Below, one piece after another: positions 5,379 through 7,382 of a stretch of DNA of 7,382 nucleotides. The stretch comes from CAZDUZ01 sp964508755 (GTDB lineage: Bacteria > Patescibacteriota > Dojkabacteria > SC72 > JAFGCJ01): the NCBI GenBank assembly GCA_964508755.1, contig CAZDUZ010000046.1:1-7382 (forward strand), read 5' to 3'. Every line of letters begins with the position of its first letter. Position 1 is the first letter of the stretch. The notes beneath the pieces are model-generated. The model saw nothing but the letters and a program-made list of their open reading frames with translations, did no database searches and had not been told where the DNA came from. Position numbers and translations under genes: made by a program.

Positions 5379-6353
5379 CTATTGCTTTCTCAAATGTTCT
5401 AAGTACTTTTCAGCCCCTTCAAGTTCTATAAGTTCTGGTTGATTCTCTCCAAATTCCTTCTGAAAAACCAGAACTTCTTCGTTTGTAGGCATCGCTGAAG
5501 AAGTCCCTTCTCTCATTGTACTTATTCCCGAAGCCAGTACAGCATATTTAATAGAGTTCTTTATACTCTCTCCTCTTTCAAGCGCCACTGCGAAGGCTGA
5601 ATTAAAACTGTCTCCCGCTCCAGTTGTATCTACAACTTTCAGATTACGTACCGGCGATACTAGAAAACTCTCGGAATCAGAGAAATAAGCACAACCATTC
5701 TCGCCGAGCTTAAGTATCAATTTTGCTCCAAGTCTCTTTTGAAAACTATTCGCGGCTGCGATCATTTGATCTAGAGAATCGTATTGTCTTCCAGTTAATA
5801 TGGAAAACTCAGTTTCATTAGGTGTTATATAGGTAGCTTCACCCATTCCCGCTAACATCTCTACATTTGCAGGAGCCGGGTCAAGAATTACACAGTGGCT
5901 TTTCTTGTATTTTTCAAGTATGTACAAATTCGTGTCCCAGGGAATTTCACCCTGTAATAGTATTATTCCTGCTTTCTCAATTACCTCAGAATTTTCAAAT
6001 ATAAAGTTTTCATACAGGTCGCCATTCGCTCCAGAGTAGATGATTATTTTGTTTAAACCCTCATCGCTTACTTCAATAAATGCCTGTCCAGAAAGATCGT
6101 TTGAACTTCGAACATATAAATTAATATTGAACTCGGAGAGTTTCTTAGATAGAAAACGTCCTGCCCAATCATTTCCAATAGATGTGAAAAAACAGCATTC
6201 AGAATTCAGCTTAGCTACACCTATTGCCTGATTAGCTCCTTTACCGCCTAAATACTGCTTGATTCCTTTGGCGGAAGAAGTTTCACCGGCCTCAGTAAGA
6301 TGTCCTACTCTCATTACTGTATCTAAATTTGTACTTCCGATGACTGCTATCAT
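5379..6353 (-). CDS. rbsK: Ribokinase-type sugar kinase (PfkB family)
   Basis: Cytoplasmic kinase predicted to convert imported ribose to ribose 5-phosphate with ATP; first gene of the transport operon. 324 residues, slightly longer than E. coli ribokinase (309), mostly through extra C-terminal sequence after about residue 300. Visible family features: N9 and D11 near the N-terminus for sugar binding; the PfkB signature G-G-K-G-A-N-Q at 36-42; E136 in L-Q-G-E; T-P-N-E-T-E at 177-182 (N179); and D-T-T-G-A-G-D-S-F at 242-250, with G-A-G-D forming the anion hole and D248 the catalytic base. The start at 6353 has AGGA nine bases upstream, plus a nearer GAGG. No rbsD mutarotase gene is present in the window. 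PfkB kinases also include nucleoside, adenosine and deoxyribose kinases; the motifs and the rbs neighbours favour ribose, but related pentoses are not excluded. Confidence 0.92.
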   Translation of the reverse strand: MIAVIGSTNLDTVMRVGHLTEAGETSSAKGIKQYLGGKGANQAIGVAKLNSECCFFTSIGNDWAGRFLSKKLSEFNINLYVRSSNDLSGQAFIEVSDEGLNKIIIYSGANGDLYENFIFENSEVIEKAGIILLQGEIPWDTNLYILEKYKKSHCVILDPAPANVEMLAGMGEATYITPNETEFSILTGRQYDSLDQMIAAANSFQKRLGAKLILKLGENGCAYFSDSESFLVSPVRNLKVVDTTGAGDSFNSAFAVALERGESIKNSIKYAVLASGISTMREGTSSAMPTNEEVLVFQKEFGENQPELIELEGAEKYLEHLRKQ

Positions 6354-6405
6354 TCCCTCACATCCTGAAACAGCTTATTACAAGCGAATTTTAGAACAAT
6401 ATTCT

Positions 6406-6420
6406 TAGAAAAGCTTTTCA
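6406..6420. promoter_or_regulatory. Candidate LacI-family operator O1
   Basis: A perfect 12-bp palindrome, GAAAAGCTTTTC (6408-6419), lies in the 15-mer TAGAAAAGCTTTTCA, 53-55 bases upstream of the kinase start. The size, A/T-rich half sites and position fit a LacI/GalR operator, and a LacI-type regulator is encoded immediately upstream. LacI operators more often have a central CG; here it is GC. Confidence 0.5.
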
Positions 6421-6483
6421 AAACACAATTCACCAAAACGCGCTTCCAAACTCTTCCACACTGAAGAAACTGATTCATACCGC

Positions 6484-6498
6484 TAGAAAAGGTTTTCA
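6484..6498. promoter_or_regulatory. Candidate LacI-family operator O2
   Basis: TAGAAAAGGTTTTCA differs from the 15-mer at 6406-6420 at a single central base. Centre-to-centre distance is 78 bp, about seven helical turns, suitable for cooperative binding or a small repression loop. Confidence 0.48.
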
Positions 6499-6571
6499 TG
6501 AGTAGCTACAGAAAAAAGGGAAATTCAAAACTTACATAACAATGCTACCACAACCTACTATTCGATCAAAC

Positions 6572-6585
6572 CACAATGATTTGTG
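6572..6585. promoter_or_regulatory. Small dyad of unknown role
   Basis: CACAA and TTGTG arms (5 bp) flank a 4-base centre. The sequence ACCACAA at this dyad is also present 22 bases earlier (6548-6554 and 6570-6576). A protein-binding site is possible, but 5-bp arms in AT-rich DNA are not rare. Confidence 0.2.
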
Positions 6586-6656
6586 TTCTCTAACGATGAC
6601 TAGCAATTAAAACTGATTAATTCAATTTTTGTTCTTATTACTCACTATTTTGCATG

Positions 6657-6686
6657 ATAAAAAGATTTTTCTGTTTAGTTTGACAA
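6657..6686 (-). promoter_or_regulatory. Promoter candidate for the kinase-transporter operon
   Basis: On the minus strand TTGTCA (6686-6681, 5 of 6 to consensus) and TTTTAT (6662-6657, 4 of 6) are separated by 18 bases. It would give a leader of nearly 300 bases, with both palindromes downstream of the start site, so repression would be by blocking elongation or looping. A promoter closer to the kinase gene, with a poor -35 under O1, is an alternative. Confidence 0.28.
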
Positions 6687-6752
6687 TGGTAAGTAAATTA
6701 AAGAAGCGATATAATAGCTGCTCAGTTTGATATAAAAATTCCACTGATTGAA

Positions 6753-6769
6753 TATCTTTATATAAGATA
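6753..6769. repeat. AT-rich dyad just after the regulator gene
   Basis: TATCTT and AAGATA arms surround a 5-base TATAT centre, 8 bases after the regulator stop codon. Only one pair per arm is G-C and no U-tract follows directly, so it is a poor terminator; transcription may read from the regulator into the operon. Confidence 0.25.
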
Positions 6770-6777
6770 GAATTCAC

Positions 6778-7382
6778 TTATAACTGAGTGGTTGACTGTC
6801 TTATAATAAGCCGAATTGGAAGAACTCTCGTAACGGCTCTTTTCCTTTTTCCAGATATAAACTCAAGAAGCAATTTAGCCCCAGTAGCTCCTAGATCATA
6901 AGGAGACTGAGCGACCGTAGTTAATGGAGGATTGTAATGTGCCGCAAGAAACCCATCATCGAATCCTGTGACGGAAATGTCGTATGGTACTCTCAACTTG
7001 TTTTTTAAACAAGCGTCGATAGCTCCGAAAGCAATTAGGTCATTTCCACAAATAATAATAGTTGGTATTGAAAATTTCTTTTTTAGAAGCTCAAATGCCC
7101 ACAAACCTCCTTCATATGAAAAGGTTGTACTCGCATATTTTATAGATATATCCGAATGATCTCTTTCAAAATCGAATACTGCTTGCAATCTTTCCCTCGC
7201 ACTTGAAACTTTGGACTCTCCACCTATATACCAATAGTCTCGATGTCCAAGAGAATAGGCATAATCCATTATGATTTTCATTCCACCATAGTTATCGCTC
7301 TTGACGGAAGCAAATCTTCCATCTTCGACTCTATCCAAAAACACTACTGGCATATTCGCAGATTCAATTAAGTCTATTACTC
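6778..7382 (-). CDS. LacI/GalR-family transcriptional regulator, 5' part outside the window
   Basis: About 201 C-terminal residues are visible, the frame staying open to the right edge. The ATG at 7353 is internal: nine codons before it (V-I-D-L-I-E-S-A-N) continue the fold into P-V-V-F-L-D-R. The visible part is the periplasmic-binding-protein-like sensor domain, with D-N-Y-G-G and S-L-G-H-R-D in the first subdomain, C-G-N-D-L-I-A-F-G-A then D-I-S-V-T-G-F-D-D, and P-P-L-T-T-V-A-Q-S-P-Y-D-L-G-A-T-G-A-K-L-L-L near the C-terminus. The DNA-binding helix-turn-helix should lie to the right of the window. The gene is co-oriented with and directly upstream of the kinase-transporter operon, so it most likely represses it and is released by ribose or a related sugar. 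The two palindromes at 6406-6420 and 6484-6498 are its natural candidate operators. Ligand is inferred only from context. Confidence 0.9.
   Translation of the reverse strand, partial: VIDLIESANMPVVFLDRVEDGRFASVKSDNYGGMKIIMDYAYSLGHRDYWYIGGESKVSSARERLQAVFDFERDHSDISIKYASTTFSYEGGLWAFELLKKKFSIPTIIICGNDLIAFGAIDACLKNKLRVPYDISVTGFDDGFLAAHYNPPLTTVAQSPYDLGATGAKLLLEFISGKRKRAVTRVLPIRLIIRQSTTQL

Larger units (their letters stand above)
6354..6777. other. 424-base control region upstream of the ribose operon
   Basis: No gene is supported here. The region is AT-rich and contains two near-identical palindromes (6406-6420 and 6484-6498), a smaller dyad (6572-6585), a promoter candidate (6657-6686) and a weak AT-rich dyad (6753-6769) after the regulator gene. 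A 49-codon minus-strand frame (6499-6350) overlaps the kinase start codon but has no ribosome binding site. A -10-like TAAAAT (6393-6388) lies just downstream of the first palindrome on the minus strand, which would put the palindrome over its -35 region. Confidence 0.6.

Noticed and set aside
6679..6716. Plus-strand TTGACA and TATAAT hexamers
   Set aside because: The hexamers are 24 bases apart, far from the usual 16-18, and no plus-strand gene lies downstream.

Overview
The window is one co-oriented block, with every supported gene on the minus strand. It reads from high to low coordinates: a LacI/GalR-type regulator (cut by the right edge), a ribokinase-type sugar kinase, a complete ribose-type (CUT2) ABC importer (ATPase, permease, substrate-binding protein), an exported nucleoside hydrolase, and the first 13 codons of another gene with an export-type start (cut by the left edge). 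No RNA gene, CRISPR array, insertion sequence or phage gene is visible.

Host: a bacterium with strong Shine-Dalgarno sites, moderately AT-rich DNA, and a substrate-binding protein that has an ordinary Sec signal peptide without a lipobox cysteine. Gram-positive bacteria normally anchor such proteins as lipoproteins, so a diderm-like envelope is more likely. The style of the genes suggests a Thermotogota member such as the Mesotoga/Kosmotoga group, but this is an impression and not a database match.

Layout: 6778-7382 is the ligand-binding half of the regulator. 6354-6777 is a 424-base control region with two near-identical palindromes (6406-6420 and 6484-6498), which are good candidates for the regulator's operators. 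5379-6353 (kinase), 3833-5341 (ATPase) and 2849-3832 (permease) form a compact operon; the ATPase stop codon abuts the permease start codon. A small hairpin with a T-rich tail overlaps the permease stop codon, and a separate promoter candidate sits in front of the binding-protein gene (1773-2708). A 388-base spacer follows with two look-alike GC-rich hairpins and a promoter candidate for the nucleoside hydrolase (278-1384). A long inverted repeat (185-241) lies after the hydrolase, and the next gene begins at 41.

How it may work together (inference): the hydrolase cleaves ribonucleosides outside the cytoplasm into base and ribose, the binding protein captures the released sugar, the importer carries it in, the kinase makes ribose 5-phosphate, and the LacI-type protein senses the sugar. 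The main cautions are a changed residue in the ribose pocket (Asn in place of Arg) and a divergent hydrolase active-site motif, either of which could mean a substrate other than plain ribose or inosine/uridine.
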